Positions 52,608 to 61,831 of a stretch of DNA of 64,000 nt are shown in pieces; position 1 is the stretch's first letter; every line of letters starts with the position of its first letter. The position numbers and the translations under genes were made by a program. Origin of the DNA: UBA7662 sp943369355 (lineage in GTDB: Bacteria; Bacteroidota; Bacteroidia; UBA7662); contig CALRMX020000006.1 in assembly GCA_943369355.1 (NCBI GenBank), positions 62,001 through 126,000 of the forward strand, written 5' to 3'. The notes under the pieces are model-generated. The model saw only the letters and a program-made list of their open reading frames with translations, had not been told where the DNA came from and ran no database searches.

Positions 52608-53767
52608 AGTTTCTTTCTGAATGGAGTGTATTGTAAATGTATGTTCAGTTGATTATTTCTACCCAAAGCAAATGCCCCTCCAGCTTCAGGGAAATGCAAA
52701 TAATTTAAGCCCAGTTGAAAGCCTGAAAGAATTTGATACTGGTAGCTAAAGCTAAATCCTATGCGGGCTGGCGAAAAGTTACTCACCTTTCCAAGTCCTG
52801 TATTCGTAGTTGTTGTCGACTCACCGTTTTGAACAAATAGGCTGTTCCGAATCTCATAGCCTGAACTCAGATAATGCTGCCAAATAGGACCTGTTTTGAA
52901 TTGATGATTTTGTCCTAATTGCATGCCTACGAGCAAAGGTACTTGCAACATCCAAGCGGTATTTACTTGGATACTTTGTTCCTCTATGCTTATCCCAAAG
53001 CCGTAGCGAGTGGTAGTACGGGTAAAAACACCTCCGCTTACGGGTTCATAACTCAGTTGGGGTCCTGTTTCAACCAGCCATCTTTCGTTGAATCTATATT
53101 GTGCAAAAACGCCTGCTGCGAATGCCATCTTACGACTTGTCGTATTTTCCGAAGCGGTTATATTTTGTCCTGTTCGTGCCAATACGCCAAAAGAAAGTTC
53201 GTGTAGGTTAGCTTTTTTGGGCAATACTTCTGTTCTTCGATATTTTGGTAGTTCGCGTAAGCTAGTGTCGGCTTCGAGCTTTAGAAATTTCGAACGGATT
53301 GTTCTCCAGCCGAGCTTGTTCATTGAAGCCAGATAGGTGATGTAACTAGTAGTGTCGTTGACAACGGGTTTAGTTTCAATTTGAATTTCCGACACTAAGG
53401 ACGATGAAGATGTACCCGTTGTGGCGATTTTCGGTTTGAAAAGCAGTTGGGCTGTTACTTTGGAGCGCGGTTCCGAGATCTCGCTGGAGTTTAACTTCGA
53501 AGCTGTTCGAGCTTCGACACGCTCTTCCGCATCATCCTGCTGATTAGCAACAAGTGGTGTGGTTGTTTCTTTAGTAGGAGGCTGCAGCCAATAGCCTGCA
53601 GCTATACCTCCTAGCAGTAGGACTGGTATAAACCACCACCAAAAACGACGACGTTTTGGCCTTGCGTCGAGCATTTTGCTGGCTTGATCCCAGGCGCTGG
53701 GATCGTAAGCAAAATCCTGACTCTCCAGGGTTTTTTTCAGAAGTCGGTCAAATTCTTCAGGTTGCAC
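52604..53767 (-). CDS. Anti-sigma-like membrane protein with C-terminal beta-barrel-like domain
   Basis: A 387-residue protein in three parts. Residues 1-40 are a cytoplasmic helical segment (MQPEEFDRLLKKTLESQDFA, then PSAWDQASKML) of the kind that begins Bacteroidota anti-sigma proteins. A transmembrane helix spans ~43-60 (WWWFIPVLLLGGIAAGYW). A low-complexity stretch follows, and from ~190 to the end there is an outer-membrane-barrel-like pattern of alternating aromatic and polar strands (VFAQYRFNERWLVETGPQLS and FSFSYQYQILSGFQLGLNYL). It overlaps the sigma gene by 11 bases. Binding of that sigma factor is inferred from position and architecture; no known zinc-finger anti-sigma motif is present. 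Confidence 0.6.
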   Translation of the reverse strand: MQPEEFDRLLKKTLESQDFAYDPSAWDQASKMLDARPKRRRFWWWFIPVLLLGGIAAGYWLQPPTKETTTPLVANQQDDAEERVEARTASKLNSSEISEPRSKVTAQLLFKPKIATTGTSSSSLVSEIQIETKPVVNDTTSYITYLASMNKLGWRTIRSKFLKLEADTSLRELPKYRRTEVLPKKANLHELSFGVLARTGQNITASENTTSRKMAFAAGVFAQYRFNERWLVETGPQLSYEPVSGGVFTRTTTRYGFGISIEEQSIQVNTAWMLQVPLLVGMQLGQNHQFKTGPIWQHYLSSGYEIRNSLFVQNGESTTTTNTGLGKVSNFSPARIGFSFSYQYQILSGFQLGLNYLHFPEAGGAFALGRNNQLNIHLQYTPFRKKL

Positions 53768-54317
53768 TTCGGACCTCCTTTTGTTTTAAAAGCTTGTTTT
53801 GCAACAATTGCCTTGCGTTTGACAAATGCCATTTTGAAGTGTTTTCACTCATGCCCAGCATTTGTGCGATTTCTTTATGTTTAAAGCCATCTACTGCATA
53901 CAGGTTAAATACACTTGCAGTCATGGGGGGTAATTCTCTTATCAATTGTATCAAATAGTCGTAATCAATCTTCTGGTCGGTTTCGCTTTCATCACGGTAG
54001 ATGTCGAGTATAGATTCTTGAGGGTCAATAGGAACGTAGTATTCTTTGTATCGTTTTTCAGCCCTGAACTTATCGAGTATCACATTTACAGTTAATTGGC
54101 GCATCCAAGGCTCGAAAGGGAGATCGGTATTGTATTTGGCTAACTGACTGATTAGTTTAAAAAAGCTCAAATTCAGTAATTCAGTTGCATCGTCCTTGTC
54201 GCGAGCATAACGCATGGTAATCTGCATCATCGGCGAATAGCAAAGCCTGTAAAGACGGTTATGTGCCGCTCTATTGTCTTCAATACATGCCTGAATGAGC
54301 TCTTTACCAGGTACCAT
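53757..54317 (-). CDS. ECF-family RNA polymerase sigma factor
   Basis: A 186-residue sigma-70-family protein. Region 2 covers ~10-85, with YARDKDDATELLNLSFFKL (core binding) and LPFEPWMRQLTVNVILDKFR (-10 recognition). A linker with acidic residues follows, and region 4 (~125-175) has a helix-turn-helix in FKHKEIAQMLGMSENTSKWH. Its regulon is unknown. The start is an ATG with no close upstream alternative. First gene of a three-gene operon with the anti-sigma-like protein and the lipoprotein. Confidence 0.92.
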   Translation of the reverse strand: MVPGKELIQACIEDNRAAHNRLYRLCYSPMMQITMRYARDKDDATELLNLSFFKLISQLAKYNTDLPFEPWMRQLTVNVILDKFRAEKRYKEYYVPIDPQESILDIYRDESETDQKIDYDYLIQLIRELPPMTASVFNLYAVDGFKHKEIAQMLGMSENTSKWHLSNARQLLQNKLLKQKEVRSAT

Positions 54318-54331
54318 ACAGCTAAATACGA

Positions 54332-54355
54332 CAGGGCAAGCTTGCGCCTGCCCTG
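54332..54355 (-). terminator. Weak hairpin after the T9SS cargo gene
   Basis: CAGGGCA (54332-54338) pairs with TGCCCTG (54349-54355). On the minus strand it follows the gene at 54373, and only a poor T tract follows, so it is a marginal terminator. It may insulate the sigma operon from the gene upstream. Confidence 0.4.
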
Positions 54356-54372
54356 CTTAGTCAAATCAATTG

Positions 54373-55965
54373 TTAATATACGAGTACCTTATGGACTTTA
54401 CCACTTCCTGATGTTTCTAACATATAAAGTCCCGGTTTCAAATCAGCAATTGAGAGGGTCTCTAGCTGTTCTCCTGAAGTGCGTTCGATATTGAACGTTT
54501 TTACGGAACGACCCTGTAAATCGCGTAGGATGAGTTGGGTGGAGGTGTTTTCGATGCCTCTCAGTACAACATTCAAAACGTCTTTCGCTGGATTAGGATA
54601 AACGCTGCCTATAAGTACAGATTCGTCGGCTACCGAAGTACTGATACCATTGCTCCCAACGGTGAAGTTAACGTTGTGGTTCAAATTGGCTTGGTCAATT
54701 GTAAATGTCCAAACCGAAGAGTTCATGCCCATCATTTCTACACGAAGGTGGTAGGTGCCCTCTGGCAGACTGGAGATATTGTAACTTCCGTTGTTGCTGG
54801 TATGGGTAAATTTAAGTATCGCACCTTGTGCATTTTTGAGCTGTACTTGCACGCCATGCAAACCTGCGGTTCCTGTGATGGGCAGGCCTCCATTTACACC
54901 ACCACCAACGCTACCGCCACCGCTGCCTGTGCCAGTCGCAGGTTGAAGTGTTATTACTAGCTGATAAGTAGATCCATTGCTGCTCAACGGGAAGGTGTTT
55001 GCTGCGGTCCATGTAGTTGCGTTACCAAAGTAGGTAGGTACATAGTTCGATGCAGCACCCGAACGGAGCCTTGCCAATACCGAAAAGGTTCCTATTCTGT
55101 TCACTTGAGCCGAAAACCAAGCATTGCCTAGTGAGTCAATCGCGTAAACAGTATCAATGGGTGTCCAAACGCCATTATTTACTTCGATAATGATGGCCTC
55201 AACAGTATCGATGCCAAGAGGCGAGGTTGGTGTATAGCCCGTTACATTACCGAAAATAGTAGTTACAGGTGCCGAAGGATTCGTTTGCAACTGAATATTG
55301 ACGTTTTGAATGAAGGTGGCATTGGCAACGTTAACGATTAGTGCATTCAGCGGATTGGTTGTATTGCCGAACCAAGTGGGTAGCACCGTAGAGGCATTGG
55401 TTGATCCCGGTGTCAATTCTGCTTTGATACGATAGGCACCAGGTTGAAGAGAAAAACAGTACGCTGTCCAGCCGGTGTTTAATGAATCGAATCTGTAGAT
55501 AGTTGTGTCGAGCCGTACACTACCAAAGCGTAAGGAGTATAATTCGATTTTTGCGGTGTCGCCAGCTGCCAAAGTGCTTATGGTACCACAAATAGAGCTG
55601 TTTACAGGCACTGGGCTGCCGGTGCATAGAATGTTTCCGAAACTGGCTACGTAATTCGTTGCAGGCGACCAGAAAGTGGAATCGATAACTGAACTATTGC
55701 CACATTGTGAGATGGCTACTACAGTTCCCTGCGTCCAGCCCATTGGCACGCTGTAGGTTTGGGCGAAAAAGCCCAACGAGTCGGTGGTCACTGTGTCGTT
55801 AATGGTAGAGGCAGGGCTGCCTGCATTGATAATCAATGCAACGCGTTGGTTGAACACACCAGCAGTAACCGAGTTTATTATTCTACCATTCACGGTAAGA
55901 AGCTGGGCCGATGCGATGGTGCTAAGCACTAAAGCAAGCGCGAGTAGAAGTAAATGTTTTCTCAT
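54373..55965 (-). CDS. Secreted protein with T9SS type A sorting domain
   Basis: A 530-residue exported protein. N-terminal Sec signal peptide (~1-20, LLLLALALVLSTIASAQ). The body is a set of beta-rich repeats; one near 365-440 (GTAGLHGVQVQLKNAQGAIL, then YNISSLPEGTYHLRVEM) is a carboxypeptidase-regulatory/SdrD-B-like fold. The last ~76 residues form a T9SS C-terminal sorting domain (YPNPAKDVLNVVLRG through DLQGRSV, LKPGLYMLE, KVHKVLVY). The protein is therefore expected on the cell surface or outside. No catalytic motif is visible, so an adhesin or structural role is possible but not shown. Confidence 0.85.
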   Translation of the reverse strand: MRKHLLLLALALVLSTIASAQLLTVNGRIINSVTAGVFNQRVALIINAGSPASTINDTVTTDSLGFFAQTYSVPMGWTQGTVVAISQCGNSSVIDSTFWSPATNYVASFGNILCTGSPVPVNSSICGTISTLAAGDTAKIELYSLRFGSVRLDTTIYRFDSLNTGWTAYCFSLQPGAYRIKAELTPGSTNASTVLPTWFGNTTNPLNALIVNVANATFIQNVNIQLQTNPSAPVTTIFGNVTGYTPTSPLGIDTVEAIIIEVNNGVWTPIDTVYAIDSLGNAWFSAQVNRIGTFSVLARLRSGAASNYVPTYFGNATTWTAANTFPLSSNGSTYQLVITLQPATGTGSGGGSVGGGVNGGLPITGTAGLHGVQVQLKNAQGAILKFTHTSNNGSYNISSLPEGTYHLRVEMMGMNSSVWTFTIDQANLNHNVNFTVGSNGISTSVADESVLIGSVYPNPAKDVLNVVLRGIENTSTQLILRDLQGRSVKTFNIERTSGEQLETLSIADLKPGLYMLETSGSGKVHKVLVY

Positions 55966-56023
55966 AGTAGGTTGTTTATACTCTGCAATACGTTCACGCT
56001 AGCAAAAGGGTTGGGTGCTGCAG

Positions 56024-58090
56024 TCAATAGTTTCCAGAAATCCGACGAATGAGCCACTCTATCGTGAGGAAAAGTAGCATCAGGGCCAACAACCATTTTT
56101 GTTGAATGAGATCAGAAACTTTTTGTTCGTAGTAACTGATTGGTTGCAGCCTATTTTGCTTTTTGAGCTCGCTCATCAACAAAGGCCCCTCTTTTTCTGA
56201 AATCAAACTCCCACCTGTAGCGTTTGCGATTAGCCGGAGTAGTTCATGGTTGGCCCTGGTTTGTAATTTTTCGAGGTTTACAGCAACTACACTGAAACCT
56301 CCATTCGCGAAAAATTTATCTTTTTCGAATTCCACCTCGGCCTGATAACGGTAGTCGCCTTCTGGTAAGCTTCCAATATTTAAACTGTATTGCTTGCCAG
56401 TTTTGGCGAAAGAGTATTTGAACTGTTCCTTCTTGCCGTTGGTGAGTATTAACCGAACCTCTGGCTCGTTAATTGGCTCGTAGCTTTTATTGTAGAGTTC
56501 AGCAGAAAACAAAATGGCTTCCCGAGAACTAAACAATTTTTTACTGCTGGTTACCTTAAACCTGGTTTTTTCTTCTTTAATGCTCAAGTAGCCTATGGTC
56601 TTGCGTATCAATTCGAAAGTTAGATCAACCTCGCTTTCTGTTTCGGCTTCGTGTAGTTTCCATCGCCATAAACCCTCACCCGTGGTGAATGCTCTCCTCG
56701 GCGAAATATTGGTGGTAAATGCCCAAAGGGGGAAGGTGCTTTCTACATTGCCAATGCGCTGAGCAAGGATACTGCTTAAATTAACAGCCTGCTGGTATTC
56801 GCCAAAAGGCACATCGAGAGGCGGGTAGTTGGCTAACTTTGTAGAAACTGCTGGGTCAACTACAAAAAGATTAAAGCTCGATAACCAACTGGCCATTGCT
56901 TTGTTGGTGGCATTCGACCTTGTTGTGATTTTCAAGCTAGGCTGCAGTTGGTTGAAGTGAATGAGACTGGTTTGGCTACCCGTTATGTACCAACATGGCC
57001 ACTCTTTACTTTGTATCAATTTGAACCAAGGTGAGGCGACTGAATTCGCCGTTGGGAATTGATGAAGGATGATAAGGTCGGGTTCTTCATCCAACTGAAC
57101 AGCTTGTTTCGCCCACTTCAGGGTAACCTCATACTGTGGAAGCGACTCTAGTGCTTGCCGAATTACGGCAATATCGGGGTGAGGAGCAGCTGCAAGAAGC
57201 AGAATTCGCGTGCGATTCTCCAACACTTCAACATAAAAGTCACGGTAGTTATTCTCTGGCACCACGTCCGGTCCATTCACCTTTACTTCAACGCGATAGT
57301 GTTTCAGGCCCGATTCGTTGGCATCTACCACAAAGGAAATATCTTTTATGTCCTGTTCGCTGGTAAGGTTAACCGATTGCCGGTCGATAGCCTTTTTGTT
57401 ACTACCTGATAATTCGATTAGCGTAACCTCTGCAACTTTACCCGATTGTAGGCTCGACTTCAACTGTACATCAACAGGGAAGGAGCTACCCTTAAATACA
57501 ATTGAATTTACTTTGATTTCGTGCACCCCAATATCGCGTATGGGTTGAGTATCGCCTCTGGCAATAAAATATATCGGCATTTGAAGCTGCATGGCCAACT
57601 GCAGTGGACTCTCGCCTTGATTGAAGATCCCATCTGTTTCAACCACCAAACCGGCTAACGGCCTACTCCCATATTGTAAACCTATTGACTTAAAGAGTTC
57701 GCTAATGTTCGAGGCGACATCTTGGTTCTCGGCATTATCCCAGCCTTTTCTCGTTTTCTCGCCAAAACTTAGGGTTTCCGGCTTTATATCTTTACCCAGC
57801 GTTGTAGATAAAAGCTCGAGTTTCGAGTCAGCAGGCATGGAGCTACTTCTATCGCGTGCCAAAAGAAGTAATGGCTCTTCTGTAATTTTCTCCTCGCTTT
57901 TAATAAACGGATTTAAAAGCAGCAACACCAACATGGCAACACTACTGCCACGCATGAATGCTGCGATTGCGAGTATTAAAGCCTTATTTTGAAGCTGTTT
58001 TTGCTTGAAATAGAGCAAAGCGGCATAAACAGCACCTGCCAGAAGGGCTACTAGCCAATACCAAAAAGGAATTGAAGCAAAAAAAGTCAT
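56024..58090 (-). CDS. Membrane protein with VWA-like and GATase-like regions
   Basis: A 688-residue inner-membrane protein. Two N-terminal helices (~9-29, 38-61), then a VWA-like region that opens with a MIDAS-type motif D80-R-S-S-S (D-x-S-x-S). A middle segment near 285-385 (RTRILLLAAAPHPDIAVIRQ and PDLIILHQFP) resembles a glutamine-amidotransferase-like fold without its catalytic Cys. A beta domain follows, and the last transmembrane helix is near 664-682. The layout is like BatA/BatB-type VWA proteins, but the usual partner genes (MoxR ATPase, BatB-E) are not adjacent. Function unknown. Confidence 0.6.
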   Translation of the reverse strand: MTFFASIPFWYWLVALLAGAVYAALLYFKQKQLQNKALILAIAAFMRGSSVAMLVLLLLNPFIKSEEKITEEPLLLLARDRSSSMPADSKLELLSTTLGKDIKPETLSFGEKTRKGWDNAENQDVASNISELFKSIGLQYGSRPLAGLVVETDGIFNQGESPLQLAMQLQMPIYFIARGDTQPIRDIGVHEIKVNSIVFKGSSFPVDVQLKSSLQSGKVAEVTLIELSGSNKKAIDRQSVNLTSEQDIKDISFVVDANESGLKHYRVEVKVNGPDVVPENNYRDFYVEVLENRTRILLLAAAPHPDIAVIRQALESLPQYEVTLKWAKQAVQLDEEPDLIILHQFPTANSVASPWFKLIQSKEWPCWYITGSQTSLIHFNQLQPSLKITTRSNATNKAMASWLSSFNLFVVDPAVSTKLANYPPLDVPFGEYQQAVNLSSILAQRIGNVESTFPLWAFTTNISPRRAFTTGEGLWRWKLHEAETESEVDLTFELIRKTIGYLSIKEEKTRFKVTSSKKLFSSREAILFSAELYNKSYEPINEPEVRLILTNGKKEQFKYSFAKTGKQYSLNIGSLPEGDYRYQAEVEFEKDKFFANGGFSVVAVNLEKLQTRANHELLRLIANATGGSLISEKEGPLLMSELKKQNRLQPISYYEQKVSDLIQQKWLLALMLLFLTIEWLIRRISGNY

Positions 58091-58127
58091 TGGCTAAGGA
58101 AACGGAAAAAAAGCAAAGCTGTTTCGA

Positions 58128-58874
58128 TTACATCTGCAATCCGCCACAAACATTGATAACTTGACCTGTAATGTAGGCGCTTCTATCGCTTGCCAGGAAT
58201 ACGGTTAAGTCGGCTACGTCTTTCGTTGAACCCGGCCGACCCAACGGAATCATTTTATTCCATTCTTCAACCACCTTCGCATCTAAGGCCTCGGTCATTT
58301 CGGTTTGGATAAAGCCTGGGGCGATAGCGTTACAACGAATGTTACGGGAGCCCAACTCTTTCGCAATTGCTTGAGTAAAGCCAATAACTCCGGCCTTAGA
58401 AGCAGAATAGTTAGCTTGACCAGCATTCCCGTCGCGACCTACTACCGAGCTCATGTTGATAAAGCTGCCTTTTCGTTGCTTCATCATGTGACGCGATGCA
58501 TGTTTGGTAATATTGAATACCGATTTTAGGTTAGTGTCGATTACCGCATCCCATTGCTCTTCGCTCATTCTTAATAGCAGGCCGTCTTTGGTAATGCCTG
58601 CATTATTTACCACAATTTCCAAATCGCCAAAATCAGCGATGATGTCATTGATGAGTTTTTCGGCCTCCGAATAACTGCCGGCATCCGACTTATAACCTTT
58701 AGCTTTAATTCCTTGAGCCGATAGTTCAGCTTCTAGTGCACGTGCTTTTTCTTCCGACGACAGATAGGTAAATGCAATATTTGCCCCTTGTGCGGCAAAC
58801 TCACGGGCAATGCCCAAACCAATACCTCTGGATGCGCCAGTGATGAGGGCAACCTTACCTTCAAGCATTTTCAT
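58128..58874 (-). CDS. fabG: 3-oxoacyl-ACP reductase
   Basis: A 248-residue short-chain dehydrogenase that reduces 3-oxoacyl-ACP with NADPH in fatty acid elongation. Cofactor loop TGASRGIGLGIA near the N-terminus, NNAG near 90, catalytic Ser in INMSSVVGRDG, and the Y-x3-K pair in QANYSASKAGVIGF. The C-terminal CNAIAPGFIQTEMTEAL and YITGQVINVCGGLQM are typical of FabG. An ATG at 58868 (two residues later) is an equally plausible start. 37 bases separate it from the VWA gene. Confidence 0.95.
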   Translation of the reverse strand: MKMLEGKVALITGASRGIGLGIAREFAAQGANIAFTYLSSEEKARALEAELSAQGIKAKGYKSDAGSYSEAEKLINDIIADFGDLEIVVNNAGITKDGLLLRMSEEQWDAVIDTNLKSVFNITKHASRHMMKQRKGSFINMSSVVGRDGNAGQANYSASKAGVIGFTQAIAKELGSRNIRCNAIAPGFIQTEMTEALDAKVVEEWNKMIPLGRPGSTKDVADLTVFLASDRSAYITGQVINVCGGLQM

Positions 58875-58928
58875 TGTTAATGGGTTTAGCTTTCAAAGAT
58901 ACAAGTTCCTTACACTGCTGCCAGTATC

Positions 58929-59549
58929 TTAGGTCGCTTTCTCTTCCGATAACCTTTTTCGCTCGTTCAGCAGTTCGTGGAGATGCCGTTGTTTGCGGGG
59001 CTCTCGATTTGTTTTCGAAAAATCGGTGAAGTACCGATGGTCTTGAAGAAAATTGATTTGAAGATTGAGCCAATCTAACTCTGTGATGTTGGGATTTGCG
59101 ATTTTCAGCTCAGAAAACAATCTTCTCGAAGGCCCAAAATAATCTTCGGTACCCAAGTAGTTTAAGTCAGCATCACAGAGTATTTCTGCCAATCGAGAGG
59201 TGGGCGATTGAGGAATTTTTGTGGCCAGAATCATGGCACATATTTTCTCAATCTCAGCTTCGTTAAATCCATATTCAGGAAGCTGACTTCTCACCAACTC
59301 ACAGCTCGTTAATTCATGGTTGGTACGACTGAGCAAAAAGCCGCTGTCGTGAAAAAGGGCAGCAACTAACACCAAGGCCAATTCTTCATCGTCCACGAGT
59401 TCATAGTGCCCGATATGTTCTACACACAGCATTACATCCAAAACGTGGTCAACGGAATGGTAGGTTAGCTCTGGACTCAATTCATTACGCAATTTGGTGA
59501 GCCAATAATCGGTAACTCTTTTCAAACGAATTAAAACGGACTCAGTCAT
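58929..59549 (-). CDS. HD-domain metal-dependent phosphohydrolase
   Basis: A 206-residue cytoplasmic protein with an HD fold. Metal-binding residues are visible as YHSVDHVLDVML (His), AALFHDSGFLLS (the HD doublet) and CDADLNYLG (the late Asp). The ATG at 59549 is preferred over an in-frame TTG at 59561. HD proteins of this type hydrolyse phosphate esters, including cyclic nucleotides or nucleotides; the substrate here is not known. It lies 56 bases downstream of the adenylate cyclase gene on the same strand, so a role in cAMP turnover is possible but unproven. Confidence 0.8.
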   Translation of the reverse strand: MTESVLIRLKRVTDYWLTKLRNELSPELTYHSVDHVLDVMLCVEHIGHYELVDDEELALVLVAALFHDSGFLLSRTNHELTSCELVRSQLPEYGFNEAEIEKICAMILATKIPQSPTSRLAEILCDADLNYLGTEDYFGPSRRLFSELKIANPNITELDWLNLQINFLQDHRYFTDFSKTNREPRKQRHLHELLNERKRLSEEKAT

Positions 59550-59605
59550 AATGCAAAACAAATGGACTTTCGAACATCGTTTTTATCTCAATGTTGCATC
59601 CTTTT

Positions 59606-61738
59606 TCACTGTTTAGTTACAGATTCAACAAAATACATATTGATGTTCCCCTTGTTTTTTGCCTGAACCGGACCTCTGGGAGTGCAAACAAAGTGTTGAT
59701 TTATTTGCAGGTAAGTTGATTCTGAGATATTTATTTTTCCCGCTTCACTATGTTGTTCCATACGTGCTGCGGTATTCACAGTGTCGCCCCAAATGTCGTA
59801 AGCATACTTTTTTACCCCTACTATGCCTGCTACCACGGGACCTGTATGTAAACCTACCCGGATGTGAAACTTACTTTTGGTATTTTCCATGTACGCCTTA
59901 ATGGCCAAAGCTGCTTGGGTAACACGAATGGCATGGTCGTCTCGCTCTTGGGGCAAACCACAAACAGCGAGATAAGCGTCGCCAATGGTCTTGATTTTTT
60001 CTAGGCCAAACTCTTCGATTATGCTGTCGAATACGGTGAAATGACGGTGTATCTCTTCCACTAGCTCGGTTGGCGAAAGCTGCTCGCTGATCCCCGTAAA
60101 GTTTACAAAGTCGGTAAACAACACGGTTACCTGATTGTATTGTCTTGCTTTAGAATAGCCGTTATGTTTTAGTTCATCGGCAACTTCACTAGGTAGAATG
60201 TTTAACAACAAAGATTCCGAGCGGTCTCGTTCTTTTTGTAATTGCAGATTGTGCGCAAGTTTGGCGCGGTAGTTTCTCAAAATGAGCAAGAGGGTAACTA
60301 GTAATAGCCCTACAATGATGTAAGCAGCAAGTTGTTGATTTTTTCGACGACGGTTTTCAAGCGTTTGCTGCAATAAATCGCGTTCATTACGTGCAATGCG
60401 CTGTTCAATGTCGAAACTGATGATCCGATTTTGGTATTCATCACGCAATATTTCTTGCTGAAGATGGATATACTTATCAAGCGTTTCGAGCGCCTCTTTG
60501 TTTCTTCCTGTTTTTTTGAGTGCCCGTGCCAACAATTCATACACCTGTAACTCATATTTCCGAAGATTGGCACCTTTTAGAGCATCACTTTCTTTGGCAA
60601 GGAGGGGTATAATTTCTCTGTACTTGCCGCGAGCGAAAAGTACTTCGGCCAAAGACAAGCGCGGAATTAAAATCCCAACAAAACTATTGTTGTTAATCCC
60701 GTATGAGTCGAAGAGTTCTACCGCTTTCCTGGCATACTTTTCGGCTTCATCGAGTTTGTTTTGAGCAAGCGCCATTTGAGCTTTCATAAGCTCGAAGCGT
60801 AACAAATACTCGGGGTCTGAGCGGCTTTCGTCGAGTACCTTTCGCGTTTGTTCGAGCCAATATATCACACTATCGGTTTGAAGTTGATAATGGGCGCTAA
60901 ATAGCTCCATGTACACAAACAACCGGTCGTGAATGTATAAGGTGTCTTTGTAACTATCGGCATAGGCCTTAGCCATATGCAAATAAGGAAGGGCTTTGGC
61001 CGGCTCCCGGTTTTCGTTGTACATAAAGCCAGTTACTGCTTTACGATTGATGAAGCCCATTACCCCTAAGCTTTGCCGTTCGAGTTGATGGCCGAGTAGC
61101 CACAGCGGATGAATAACCTGTTGAGGGTTTAAAAATTGGGTGGATTTGAGCTGAAAGTAAATGGCCTTTTCGAGCAGGCCCAAGGGAGCGTAAAGTGCTC
61201 TAAGACTATAAAAAGTCAACGAAAGCAGGTCAGAATCGTTTTTACTGGTATATTCTGCTGCTTTTTGATTGAAATAGTCAATTCCCTCGTAAAGCTGATT
61301 GCTGTTGCGGTAAGGGATACGCAGTAGCGCAAGTGTTGATTGTAATAGTGTTTTTTGAAGGATGTTCTCGTATTTTTCGAGCCTAGTTACCAAATTTTTA
61401 GCCTCATTTATCGCAAGAACAAACGACTTGCCTTTGACAAGTCCTTGAATAAAATAATATTCGAAGGCATATTGAATATCTGGCGTCAGTACGTTTTTGC
61501 TTCCTTCTAGAACTTTCTTAAGCTGATGGTATTCCGCCGGCGATAATACGATATCATAGGTAATCTCAAATGCCCGCTTCAAGCTAGTGCTGTCTTCCTT
61601 TGGGCTATTTTGGAGCAATCGGAAGTTTTCTAGCAGCACGTCTACATCTCGCTGCTGAGCTGAGGTATCTCGTAGCGAAATTAATGCCACTACAAATACC
61701 AAAAAACACGTACAGATATGTCTATTCAACGAATTCAC
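59606..61738 (-). CDS. Class III adenylate cyclase with TPR sensor region
   Basis: A 710-residue protein. Signal-like N-terminus (~6-27), a long helical repeat region with TPR-type pairs (~30-460), one transmembrane helix (~471-487), a linker ending ESLLLNILPSEVADELK, and a cyclase domain (~536-705). Metal Asp543 (LFTDFVNFT) and Asp587 (TIGDAY), substrate-selecting Lys583 and Asp648 (YDIWGDTVN), and transition-state Asn655 and Arg659 are all present. The Lys/Asp pair specifies ATP, so the product is predicted to be cAMP. The repeats lie in the periplasm, so ligand sensing across the membrane is inferred. Confidence 0.9.
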   Translation of the reverse strand: MNSLNRHICTCFLVFVVALISLRDTSAQQRDVDVLLENFRLLQNSPKEDSTSLKRAFEITYDIVLSPAEYHQLKKVLEGSKNVLTPDIQYAFEYYFIQGLVKGKSFVLAINEAKNLVTRLEKYENILQKTLLQSTLALLRIPYRNSNQLYEGIDYFNQKAAEYTSKNDSDLLSLTFYSLRALYAPLGLLEKAIYFQLKSTQFLNPQQVIHPLWLLGHQLERQSLGVMGFINRKAVTGFMYNENREPAKALPYLHMAKAYADSYKDTLYIHDRLFVYMELFSAHYQLQTDSVIYWLEQTRKVLDESRSDPEYLLRFELMKAQMALAQNKLDEAEKYARKAVELFDSYGINNNSFVGILIPRLSLAEVLFARGKYREIIPLLAKESDALKGANLRKYELQVYELLARALKKTGRNKEALETLDKYIHLQQEILRDEYQNRIISFDIEQRIARNERDLLQQTLENRRRKNQQLAAYIIVGLLLVTLLLILRNYRAKLAHNLQLQKERDRSESLLLNILPSEVADELKHNGYSKARQYNQVTVLFTDFVNFTGISEQLSPTELVEEIHRHFTVFDSIIEEFGLEKIKTIGDAYLAVCGLPQERDDHAIRVTQAALAIKAYMENTKSKFHIRVGLHTGPVVAGIVGVKKYAYDIWGDTVNTAARMEQHSEAGKINISESTYLQINQHFVCTPRGPVQAKNKGNINMYFVESVTKQ

Positions 61739-61831
61739 GTCCCAAATTACATATCTATTTTACCTTTAGCATTCATTTTTGGGCTCCTTGCGAAAATGTT
61801 ATTCGAATGAATTGATAATGTAAAGTTTTGC

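Noticed and set aside
55966..56023. Promoter for the T9SS cargo gene
   Set aside because: On the minus strand a TTTG element is present, but no TAnnTTTG box lies 19-21 bases downstream.
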